Shown: piece after piece, positions 42,487 to 53,513 of the stretch | Numbering within the stretch: position 1 is the stretch's first letter | Layout: every line of letters starts with the position of its first letter | Assembly (NCBI RefSeq): GCF_019578655.1 | Contig: NC_063265.1 | Span: forward strand, 22,182,285-22,246,284 | DNA: 64,000 nt | Direction: 5' to 3' | Origin: Ricinus communis | Lineage: Eukaryota; Streptophyta; Magnoliopsida; Malpighiales; Euphorbiaceae | The notes under the pieces: generated by a model | What the model was told of the DNA's origin: nothing | The model's input: the letters and a program-made list of their open reading frames with translations, nothing else | The model's database searches: none | Position numbers and translations under genes: made by a program

Positions 42487-45274
42487 TGTAACACCCGGAA
42501 TTTTTTTTTATATATTTAATAAATGAGTTATTTTCTATACCCAATTAGTTTGAAATTTTAAGAAATTATTCAAGTAAATTATTTGAGAAATGATTATATT
42601 TTGGTTATTCAAAATTTTCCCAAATGCATATTTATATAAGTAAAATTATATATTGAAAAATTTTTGAAGAAATTATAAAGGATGCTTTAATATAAGAATT
42701 TTGGAAAAATTGGTATTATAATTGATTAGTAGTATTAAATTTTGAGTTGGAAATTGATTATTTAATTTAATTGTGTATAGGATTTAATTGGATGATTATT
42801 TTGGGAATAAGGATTGAAAGTATAATGTTATTTTTATGGGGTTTTAATGGAAATTTGTGAGCTTGGTATTTTTGTAAATAAATATGTCGGTCAGGGGTAT
42901 TTTTGTAATTGTGTATTTTCAATAATTCGGATTTGGCCCAAATTAAACAGTTAGGGGCTTAATTGAAAGGCTAAAAAGAAGTTTGGGGGTCAAATTAAAA
43001 TTCTGCAGGATGGAATTGTAAGTAATTAAGAAAGTTGAGGAACCAAATTGTAATAAGAAAAAGTTCGGGGGCCTAATGTCGATATTGAAAGAAATGGAAT
43101 CGGGGAGAGAGAAAGGAGATCGGGAGAGAGAGAGGGCGATGGCCGAAGAAGAAGAGGAGGAAGGCGGCGGCACAAGCTTGTCCCGGTGCTCGGAAGAAAT
43201 AAGGCGCCCGGGCCAGCCATGGTGACAACGCCGTGGTGGCGTAAAGTCAAGGGGTGGCCATGCGGCGGGCAGCTTGAATTCAGGTGCGGCTGTCGCATTG
43301 TGGCTCCGGTTGTGGGTGGGAAGTTAGTGGCGATCGGCTCCCATGAGCTTTCTGCCCTGTGGTGGCGGGGACGGAAGATCCGGTGGAGAGAGATAATGGT
43401 GGCCGTTTTTGGACTTTTCCGACGAGCTCCGGCCGGAGGATGGATGATCGGAGGATGTATCCCGACTCTCCTCGGCTCTCAAGCTTCACGATGGCACCGG
43501 TTTTGTGGCGATCGGGCTTCATTCTGCGAATCGATGCGAGATCGTCCCGAAATCTCTCGGACGATCGGGTGTCGATCGGAAAATCGAAAGCGGGGATCGT
43601 CTTCGCCGTTGTGAGTCCGATGGTGTGTCTTCGGATCGATCGATCGGACCCTCGTGACCGAGGCGAAGTCGACCGACCCGAGCGACGCTAGCTCTGAATT
43701 TTCTTTAGCCCGTTATTTTTAGAAATTCTTGGTTTAATTGTGTCTATTGGATTATATTGTGTATTTGATGATATTGTGAGTCAAAATAATTTGCCGTCGG
43801 TTGCCGTCATATTTGTAATGTGTGTGGCTGGAGGCCGGGAAATAGTGAAGTTTGGGGACCCGACTCCCGTTGTTTAAATTGTTGGTTATTTGGAGTGTTT
43901 TTCCGGTGTCCTGGACTCGTTTTCACGGGGGGTAATGTTCGTGTTGTAGGGGAGGTTCTGCCGAATTTCGGTAGTTCCGAGTCGAGATTCTTAGACAGTG
44001 GAGTCACCTGGAGTCTAGACACTAGGATTAATGAACGATTGTTTCATCGTTTTGATAAATTGTTTTCCGTGACTAGATTGTCGATTGTTCGGCTCGCTCC
44101 TACCGAGGCACCGGAGCGAGCTAGGAGGTCGCCAAACCCTGTGAGTTAAAGTCATATATCGCTTACGCACGTGTCATGCATAAAATTTGATTTGCCACTG
44201 TGAATATTTATTTGCAATTTCAATTTTTCATTCAATTATTATTATTATCATTTGCATGATGCTTTTAATTACTATTTAAATATATTTTTCCTTTATTACC
44301 AATTTTAATATTGCATGATGACCTGATGACGGCGGTTAGATAACATGAGGAGTGGATGTTGGAGGTGTGTCCAACAATAATAATGGAAGGAGAGATAGGA
44401 AAGAAGAGTAAAGAGGTAAAAATTTTGAGAAAGAAAGATTGCCAGCGGAGCATCATCGGCTTAGTGTTTGTGCCTGATAAAGGTCCCCGGTCGAGACATT
44501 GCTTGTAGCGCCCGCTACTATTTGGAAATAAGTCAGCTAATGACTGGAGACCCGAGGTCCACACCGGTCGAGTCGAGCCGCCACTTTTATTGGATAAGAG
44601 CCGTGCAGGCGGGATTTGGGAGACCTAATGGGGCCGGAGAATGTATGGAAGTGGGTCACTGTCTTTCCTCACCCGATCCTTGGAATGAGAGGTTCGAGAT
44701 GTTGAGTTGAGACATAAGTGTTGAAATAATCGAGATTTGTGATTGGGATTAGAGTTCTCCATCAAGTACTCGCCGTAAATGGAATAAATTTTGTTTAAGC
44801 ATGGCATGACACATATGTTTTAACATGACACGTTATGGTTTGCGTGGATTTATTAATTATTTTAAAATTAAATAAGGTGATATTGAGATATTTGAAACTG
44901 CTTTTAGATATATGATTTTAACACTCGGGGAGACACCCCATTTTCTCTGATCCTTGTGTAGTCTTGAGACTTGAACCGATCAATTCGTGGGTGATGTATT
45001 TGATTTGGTATGTAAATTGGTAAATCTTAGATTCTCCTTGAGGTAATAGTAAGATAGTATCGCTTGTTGTAATTTTCTCAGTTCGAGTCTCGCCTAGTTT
45101 TACCCAAGTATTTATGTAGAGTGTAACTATTAAGATAAATTGTGGCTTTAATAATATTAATTTGAGTTGAGATTTGTTTAAATCAGTGAGTGTCAGGCTT
45201 ACTACGAGTTTCGGTGGCCTTAAGCCTACCCATTTCCTAGTGCCGGTCACGGGCCCACGGGTGGGGTCGTGACA
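42487..45274 (+). mobile_element. solo LTR B (family 1), 2,788 bp
   Basis: TGTAACACCCGGAATTTT to GGGGTCGTGACA, with exact target-site duplications GTTAA at 42,482-42,486 and 45,275-45,279. It parallels LTR A over its whole length but lacks part of the left AT-rich start and has a diverged sub-repeat region (44,470-44,720). The GC-rich centre is at about 43,080-43,690. Same orientation as LTR A; not a partner of it, because each has its own duplication and the DNA between is target sequence. Confidence 0.9.
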
Positions 45275-45279
45275 GTTAA

Positions 45280-45586
45280 AATATTATTTTCATATATGTA
45301 TAGATAATAATCGCACATTGTAATGTGAATTACTAATCATTATTGTTTTGCTATTACATAAATTAACTTAATTTTGCTATTAAAATATTTTTATTCATCT
45401 AGAAAATATAAATAAATTACCAAAATATCTGTTTGTAATTTATTTATTCTTTTAATCTAAGTTTTAAAGACATATAAACTAAATAATTAACTTTTCATTT
45501 TCTTTCTTATTTCATATGTTAGACATAATGACTTAATAATTATAAAAAGAACAAATTCTTGGATTTCTATATAAAAAAAAACTAGA
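45280..45586. other. AT-rich spacer
   Basis: No feature supported. Confidence 0.4.
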
Positions 45587-46069
45587 GAAAAATACAAAAA
45601 CAAACTTTATGGTCAAACACTTTTGCATTTAGAGAGCTGTGTATCTTTTCGTGACAAAAAAATACCTTGTGATTTAGTTTTTTTACATTTACTACCTTAC
45701 AAATTAATATTTTTAGATTTTTATGATTTAATATAGTATATATTCATTTTCAAAAATAAAATTATTTTATAGGTAATTTACTATCAAATCAACTATTATG
45801 ATACTCATAAAAAGATTATAATTTTATTTTAGAAATTGTTTTATTTTATTCCTAATAAGATTTAAAAATATATATTAATTTTATTAAACATAAATTCAAT
45901 ATAGTTAGTTATAAGTGATTTTGTTATTGAAAATGGTATTATAGTAATATTAAGTTATAAAAATCTAAAGATATTAATTTGTAGAGTAGTAAAAACTTTT
46001 TTGTCACAAAAAAAATATAGTCCCTTAAGTGCAAAAGCGTCAAACCACAAGGCATTTTTTATATTTTTT
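45587..46069. mobile_element. foldback element, MULE-like, about 480 bp
   Basis: Left arm (45,587 to about 45,765) and right arm (about 45,915-46,069) are inverted copies. Shared blocks include AAAAATAC/TAAAAAA, CTTTATGGTCAAAC / CCTTGTGGTTTGAC, CTTTTGCATTTA / CTTTTGCACTTA, CGTGACAAAAAA / TGTGACAAAAAA and ACAAATTAATAT. Ends of the type cCTTGTGGTTTGAC occur widely among plant Mutator-like foldback elements. The core is AT-rich, without a gene. A 9-bp target-site duplication was not seen. Confidence 0.7.
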
Positions 46070-46219
46070 ATTATTATTATAGGTATTTGTTATTTTTACT
46101 CATTTTTAAATTAAAAATTAGAATATACAACTAAGAATTTCGAATTTAAATCTATAAAAATACTAATTGATTTATTTAAAAAATCTAGTTGCCATAAATT
46201 TTAAATAAAGGTATCCTAG
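46070..46219. other. AT-rich spacer
   Basis: No feature supported. Confidence 0.35.
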
Positions 46220-46380
46220 TCTCGCTTACCTAGGTGGCTTCCATTCTCCATACCAATCTTTATGATTGGTTAATATGTTAATAATTAGGTTGAAAAATTT
46301 TATAGTTCTGTAGTTGCTAAAGCCTTAGGATCTACTGAACCCCACCATATCCAGTGGCAGTTCCGCTAAGAATAAGAGAC
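46220..46380 (+). repeat. family-2 LTR end fragment
   Basis: CTAGTCTCGCTTACC, AATTAGGTTGAAAAATTTTA and GTAGTTGCTAAAGCC parallel the right ends of the two family-2 LTR copies (49,150-49,240 and 55,640-55,720), so this is a detached 3' LTR end. Confidence 0.55.
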
Positions 46381-46932
46381 ATTGATTCTATTGTATTTTA
46401 ATTTTTTTTCATTATTTTACAATTTATTTTTGTACTCATTGAATATTTTATATACTTTGCACCTTGATCCTTTAAATCTGGTGACATTGGTTTATGGCCT
46501 TTAGTTCCACCTGTATCTTAAGATTATAACATTGACCAACCATTATTCACAATTAAGTATCTTTCCTTTATTACTTAGATTCTTGAGTAGAGAGACAATT
46601 TCAAGGAAGGATATTTATTATGGGAGCCTTAAACCTTAATCCAAGACTCAACCTACTGTAATAACAAAAGTAACTTTCATTAGGATATCTAATTAGCTTG
46701 TGTTTATTGCCATGGGATATCTTATTCTATATAGAATATATATAGGTTTTATTTTTATTATTAAAAGTACAATTAATTTGATTTACTACTTGAGAATATT
46801 GGCATGAATATTATTTATTACTTGGGAGTATGGGCATGAAGTTTGGCTCTTACTATTCCTTGTTAATAATAAAGCTAAGATTAGAAATCTTAAGGTAAGA
46901 TACTTATCATGAATTATGTATGGGAGTAATAA
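46381..46932. other. AT-rich DNA, probably repeat-derived
   Basis: No gene. Two AAGGTAAGATACTTATCATG-like stretches hint at short direct repeats, but I cannot define a unit. Confidence 0.35.
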
Positions 46933-49262
46933 GTGTTGGTACTCATTTTCAGAATCACAGATATCGGAAGAATTATAGAAAAGTCCATAATAAAAGTTAC
47001 TATCTTTCTCGAGTTTCTAGAGACTCAGGACGGATAGATCCAAGTTAAGATTGAGAATAATTAAATTAAAATCATTTTTCTAGAATCGATTTGGATTTAA
47101 TTATTAGAAAAATTAACTTTGAGGGGTAAAATAACCGTTTGAACAATTTAAGGGATGCAATTGCCCCAATTTCCTAAATGTTTTAGTCCATAAAGCTAAT
47201 TGGCTCTATACAATGCCGATTGGCTATTTTTCACAATTAGATTGTCGTTTTAAGCGTATTTTTACATTAAAATGCTAAAAATATAAAAATAAATTTCTAT
47301 AAAGTTTCTGTGATAATTATTGAGATTTTTAAAAAGATTTTTATTAGATATTATTGACCGATAAAGAGAAAATCTTTGAAATAACTGAAATTTATCATTT
47401 TGATCTTTAGGTTTCCAAACCCTAGCTCTATAGATAGAACAATATGCCCTATGTCTAAGATTCGCAACTCTCATTAATTAGTAATTTTTATTCATTGTTA
47501 GAATTTTCTTTTAGAGACAGAGACTTTTGAGAGAAAACCCTACATCTTAAATACATAAAGCTTTTTCTTAGAAGTCGCTAAAAAAGAGCCTTAGATTAGG
47601 AAATCCTTTTTAGAACAGCAGTTACTTTTTTTAAAATCTCAAACTGCACTAGGTTCTCAACCCATCTTCAATTCAACTACTACTATTCATCTCTTGAGAC
47701 TCGTAGAATAACAACCAACAATGACAACTTGAGGGTTTCCCTACATCCACATCATGAAATCTTTCTCAACCCATCTTCAATTCAACTACTATTCATCTCT
47801 TGAGACTCGTAGAATAACAACCAACAGTGACAACTTGAGGGTTTCCCTACATCCACATCATGAACATTTTTTTCTTTACTGGTTGTTTTATATTTGATTA
47901 TGGATCTAGAAACATGTTTAGGTTGGTTTATTATTATTTCATATGATTTATGTGATTAGAATAAGTTTTTCTTGTGAATTAACATGCAACTTTTGTTGGG
48001 GATTGAATATGATAATAAGAACATGTAGGATTTGAATCTGATAATATGATTTTATTAGATTTTAATATGATTAGTTTAATAATTAGGGAAACATAATTAA
48101 TTTGTTTGTGTTTATTTGAATTAGATTTCTAAAATTTCATAATTAAAATTGGGAACCTACTTTAAAGTGTTAATTTTACCTACTACCAGTTTTGATTTCT
48201 AGGTGTGCATGTTTTTTAGGCTTTCATTGTTTGATTCCATTTTCTCCAATTCTATATGTTTTAATCAAATTTCTATTCTTTGTGTATGTAAAAATCGACT
48301 CCTGGGCATGAAAAATTGAGTAAATTCACAAACAGATCATTCGAACCCCCTAAAGCCAATCAGCTCAATGTAAAGTCAATTCGGCTCTGCATTGAGCCGA
48401 TCGGCTTTATGCCCTGGACTAATCGGTTGTGCACATTTTTGGCCTAATTTTTGAGTTTTTGTTGTCTTTTTGGTGATTTTATGTACTATACTTAGTTTTT
48501 AGGCATTTTTCTTTCGTGTTTTAGTTGTAGGAAAGGTTGTACTAGCTTTCTGCACTTTTACTTTTTTTGCTTTATGCTTGAAATATGCCAAATAACTGTA
48601 ATGTGATTGCCAAATTAAGATCTGGATACATTGACTCTAGGTTAAAAATTAGATCGAACATGAAAATTGTAGTCCATTAGGTTAATAAGATGGTAATTGG
48701 GTAAATTAAAAATTAATATAGACCTATTGGGCTTTATCATGTTTTAAATTAATTAATTGGACCATATTAGATTTAAGATCATATAATTGAGTCTTTGCAT
48801 ATAAAGTAGTCCATCTAGGCTTAAAGGTTGGAATCAAAACATAACTTGTAATTGGGCTAGACTAGGAAAAGCCATGTACATAATTAATTAGTGAAATTGG
48901 TTAATAAATAAAATCTAGGTTGGGTTTAATAAAATAGGCTAGACTTAAAAGGACCTCACATGCTATAATGGATGCTTACAAATATAAAATGTTGTATTTA
49001 TAGGAATAAACTAAGATATAAAAATAAGAAAGTTGGCTTCTGGATCCATCTTTGGATGTGATAAAGCTTTCTTATGGAATCTAGTACTCTACTCAAATTA
49101 GTAAAAGTGTCCTAGAGAATATCTGAGTGGCGACTCCATTTCCGCACTAGTCTTTGTGACTAGTTAGCGTATCCTTGATTAGGTCGAAAAGTTTTGCAGT
49201 GCCATAGTCGCTAAAGATACTTAGGTGTGCACCTGAAACCGCCGTCCACAATAAGGTTGGAA
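46933..49262 (+). repeat. family-2 long LTR copy X (Tat-like)
   Basis: Aligns from end to end with 53,514-55,730: TACTCATTTTCAGAATCACAG start, GACAACTTGAGGGTTTC, AAAATTGTAGTCCATTAGGTT, CTAGTTAGCGTATCC and the AGTCGCTAAAGATACTTAGG end. It is about 2.3 kb without reading frame. It carries two clusters of CGATCGGCT-like words (47,198-47,240 and 48,355-48,430). It is called an LTR because copies flank a gag-like remnant; TG...CA ends and target-site duplications are not resolved. Confidence 0.6.
47656..47870. repeat. tandem duplication, period 109 bp
   Basis: CTCAACCCATCTTCAATTCA starts at 47,656 and again at 47,765. The copies differ by loss of one ACT triplet and one substitution, so it is a young duplication within LTR copy X. 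Copy Y has a single unit. Confidence 0.9.
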
Positions 49263-49485
49263 GGATATGTCATATAATATATTTATTTTGTTTAACCTAC
49301 ATGTATAAAACATGTCATCTACCATATTTATTCTTTTTTTGTAGGCACTATAGACTTCGAAAGATGATCATTAGTTTAGGAAGACAAGACAACAAGGATG
49401 GCATACTGGAAAGAGATTTAAGAGGATCGCTTCTACTAATAATCAAAGCTATATCAAGGAAAGATAAGTAAGAGTCCAAGGAATC

Positions 49486-52072
49486 TGTAACACCCGGAAT
49501 TTTTATATATTTAATAATGAGTTTTTATTTAAGTTAATTTTAGCTTCATTATTATTGGGTTTAATTTGAAATGATTATATTTTGGCTATTCAAAATTTTC
49601 CCAAATGCATATTTATATAAGTAAAATTATATATTGAAAAAATTTTGGAAGAAATTATAAAGGATGTTTTAATAAAAGAATTTTGGAAAAATTGGTATTA
49701 TAATTGATTAGTAGTATTAAATTTTAAGTTGGAAATTGATTATTTAATTTAATTGTGTTAGGACTAAATTGGAAATTTATTTTGGAATAAGGATTGAAAG
49801 TATAATTTTATTTTTATGGGGTTTTAATGGAAATTTGTGAGTTTGGTATTTTCGTAAATAAATATGTCGGTCAGGGGTATTTTTGTAATTGTGTATTTTC
49901 AGTAATTCTAATTTGGCCCAAATTAATTAGTTAAGGGCTTAATTGAAAGGCTAAAAAGAAGTTTGGGGGTTAAATTGGAATTCTGCAGGATGAAATTGTA
50001 AGTAATTAAGAAAGTTGAGGGACCAAATTGTAATAAGGAAAAGTTTAGGGGTCAAATGTCGATATTGAAGGGAAAGAAATCGGGGAAGAAGAAAGGAGGA
50101 GAGAGAGAGAGTGCTACCGGGGCCGGAAGAAAGTGACTGCAGTGCGGTGGCGGCCGGAGGCGGGCGTCGTTAGCGGGCGTGGCAGTGAGCAGAGCGCAAT
50201 GTGCAGGGCGCTTCGGCGTTGTTGGGTGGCGATCGGCTCCTCTTGGCGAGAGCTTTCTTTAGCGCGGAAGATCCGGTGGAGAGAGATAATGGTGGCGGTA
50301 GGCATTTTTGGGCTTTTCCAGTGAGCTCCGGCGGAGGATGGACGATCGGAGGATGTATCCCGACTCTCCTCAAGCCGCGATGGCACTGGTTTCGTGGCGA
50401 TCGGGCTTCGTTTGCGAATCGGCCGAGATCGTCCGCAAATCTCTCCCGGACGATCGAGTGTCGGATCAGAAAATCGGGCGGGATCGTCATCGGGTGAGTC
50501 CGATGGTGTGTTCGGATCGTCGATCGGACTCCCAGAATTTTCTTTGGCCCGTTATTTTTAGAAATTCTTGGTTTAATTGTGTCTATTGGATTATATTATG
50601 TATTTGATGATTTTTGTGAGTCAAAATATTTGTCTCGTTACCGCTCGTATTTCAGTCTTTGTGTGGTCTGGAAATAGTGAAGTTGGGGACCCGACTCCTA
50701 TTGTTTGAATCATTAAGTATTTGGAGTGTTTTTCTGGCAGGTCCTGGACCCGTTTTTACGGGGGATAATGTTCGTGTTGTAGGGGAGGTTCTGCCGATTT
50801 TTGGTAGTTCCAGTCGAGATTCTTATGGAATCTAGACCTAGGATCTATTGTAATTGTTTCATCATTTTGATAAATTGTTTTCTGTGACTAGATTGATCTG
50901 TCTGTTCGGCTCGCTCCAACCGAAGCACCGGAGCAGAGCTAGGAGGTCGCCAATCCTGTGAGTTAAAGTCATTTAATCATTGCGCTATTGCTAAGTTTGA
51001 TTTTAATATGCTATTTTGAAAGTTCATGCTTAATATGGTTATTAGTTTCGCAACGTAAATAATTTCACTGAATTACTAATTATTAAAGGTAATATAAGTG
51101 TTATTATAGTAATGTTATGATAATATCAAATATAATCAGTTTTCCTTATGAGTTGCCTGAAGTCTTACTCTAAATTGATAATCGTTATTTTGATATGGTT
51201 GAATGATTTAATTAGACAATAATATTTATTAAATGTGGTGATTGCGATTTGGGAAATGTGGCTTGTAGAACATGCCGCCTGATGGGTTACATCAGGACCA
51301 ATGATCATGGACATAAGGTTAGTATGGATTTGTTTGCCCGATCGAGCATTGCTCTCCGGGCTGAGTTGATTAGGAGTTAAGGTCCCTAATCGAGCTTGCT
51401 CTGGCTTATTTGGAATTCAAGTGTTCAGTCGGAGGTAAGGACCCTGATCGAGCTTGCTCTCCGGGGCACTGTTGGATTAAGAGAGCCGAAAGGCTACTAG
51501 AATTTGGGGTTTAGGGTTCTACCGAGCCACTCGTCCCGTAAAAGTAAATATATATTTTTATTTATTTATTTATTATGGTATTTGATTATAATGTGATTTG
51601 TATTTACGTGCATGGTTGATATTTTGATTCGAATGATTAATATTTTATGTGAAGGAAATAGTAGGGTATGATTATAGTATGGTTTGATATACTGATTTGA
51701 ATAATCTATGTTTTCTGAAAAGAAGCAATAGTCTCTAGATTATTTGATTTTAACTCACTCTCGAGTTCTTTAGTTCTCCTGCGACTCTTATTCAGTAACC
51801 CGACTCCTTCATCATCGGGTGATGTATTTGATTTGGTATGTAAATTGGTAAATCTTAGATTCTCCGCAGTAGTAATTAGCAGATGTATCAGTTGTAAATT
51901 TTCTGAGCTTCGGGTCTCGCCTAGTTTTTTTGGTAGACCGAAGTAATTTTGTAAAGTGTAACTATTAAGATAATTTGTGGTTTTAATAATATTAATTTGA
52001 GATGAGATTTATTTAAATCGTTGAGTGTCGGGGCTTACTACGGGTTTCGGTGGCCTTAAGCCTACCCATTCC
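49486..52072 (+). mobile_element. family-1 LTR copy C, 3' truncated
   Basis: Starts TGTAACACCCGGAATTTT and follows LTRs A and B to CCTACCCATTCC, then stops short of the expected last 40 or so bases. The 5 bp before it are GAATC, with no matching copy after it, in line with deletion of the 3' edge. It lacks the middle of the left AT-rich part as well. It sits in the internal part of the Tat-like element between LTR copies X and Y. Confidence 0.85.
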
Positions 52073-52079
52073 GTGGGTC

Positions 52080-53513
52080 AAAGATGTAATCCGTTGTTTT
52101 TAAATAGTGAGACACAATCTTATCAACCATAGACAATGAACAAGGCATTAATGTTGATGCTATCAAGATCACAATTACAGCTAACTTGAGCAATGTGATC
52201 CATGATGAGTTATAGAAAGCCTTGGCTGGGATTTCTCAGAAAAAAAGAGTTACTCAAGAATAAGTTGCACTATATGATTCTTATGTTCCTAACAAAAGAG
52301 AAAAGAGAAAGTAAATCATGATATTGACTTTCATGACCTCGAAGATTATCTTATTGATAAGGTGAAAAAAGAAAAAATTATACTTATAAAAGTTGTTACT
52401 ATATTTGAAATGGTACAGACTCTAGCTAAAAGGCTTTGCAAGATGTAAAATATATTGAAGGATCAAGGATTGGATTTCATATGTGAATTTGATAAATTGG
52501 TGCTGATTGGGAATGACAAGTTGCCTCTCAGATTTTGCATGCTAAAATTTAAAAGTTCAATAGAACTAGAGATCCAAAAGTGCATTTGTTGTAACATGTT
52601 GCTATCTTGGACGTCGCTCGTTGATTATGACTCTAATTATTAAGTTATTTGTACTATTTAGAAGGGTTAATTGTGATATGGTATTATGGGCATATAAGTA
52701 TATTAAGTCTATAAAAAGAGCTTTATAATACTTTTCTAAAATAGTATATTATAATACTCATTTGGAAGTCTCTATAAAGGAATTAAGATTGATAAAACCA
52801 AAAGCTTAACGAGTCTTTTTCTAATTTCATGACTAGATGGAGAAATAAAAGCAAAGTTAATAAAATATTAGTCTTTTAAAAGGATCAAGTCCACATGATG
52901 GTCTAAAATGTTCTTCGATCTTAGTTAAAAAGGCTGAATATCATAATCACAAGACTGTGTGGGCTTGTGTGATGATAGTTTACAAGCCGAGAAAAATATA
53001 AAAATAAAAAAGAGTGATAGAACTGGAAGGAATAAGTAAGAGTAAGAATGTCCAAATCCAAGAGCTGGCTATAGAAGAGCTATTAAGCCTGCCATTTGAA
53101 GATGCCAAAGCTTCATAAGGTTTAATTACAGAGAGTAATATAGTTAATTTTTTATGAATAAACAGACATAAAAATGTCCCATTTGTTTGAGGAAGATGAC
53201 ATTTTTTCTTCTAAAATCAGTGATATAAACTATGATTTTGCTTACTTATGTAATATTTATCCTGATGTTGGTGGTGTGTTATAATGGTTATTATACGAGC
53301 ATATTTAATATAATTCTACTAAAAAGTTCATCTAATTTTGGCATAAATGATAATTTTAGAATATTTATATCGCACATAATAAAACTCCTCACGATTTAGA
53401 AAAATTTGAGGGAATGATAAATAAAAGAAAAGTAGTATTAGCTTGGTCCCATAATAATATGCCAAAATTTAAATTCAATACTAGTGAAATCATTTATTAC
53501 ACTAGGGGAAAGC
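52080..53513 (+). pseudogene. Tat-like gag remnant
   Basis: Degenerate. 52,455-52,643 is open for 62 codons and has DKLPLRFCMLKFKSSIELEI, which resembles the KFRMPKFKSFNGTGDPK start of Gag in Tat-lineage Ty3/gypsy elements. Further on, in another frame, ESFSNFMTRWRNKSK and KDQVHMMV (52,820-52,910) match the SF.EFLTRWR..A and EDQVHMI segments. A tail with ELAIEELLSLPFEDAKAS (53,060-53,110) is the last readable part. No protease or RT follows before LTR copy Y, so this is a gag-only, defective unit. Confidence 0.55.

Noticed and set aside
39412..45274. LTRs A and B read as one element with two LTRs
   Set aside because: Each has its own exact target-site duplication and the 158 bp between them is continuous with the outside tandem repeat.
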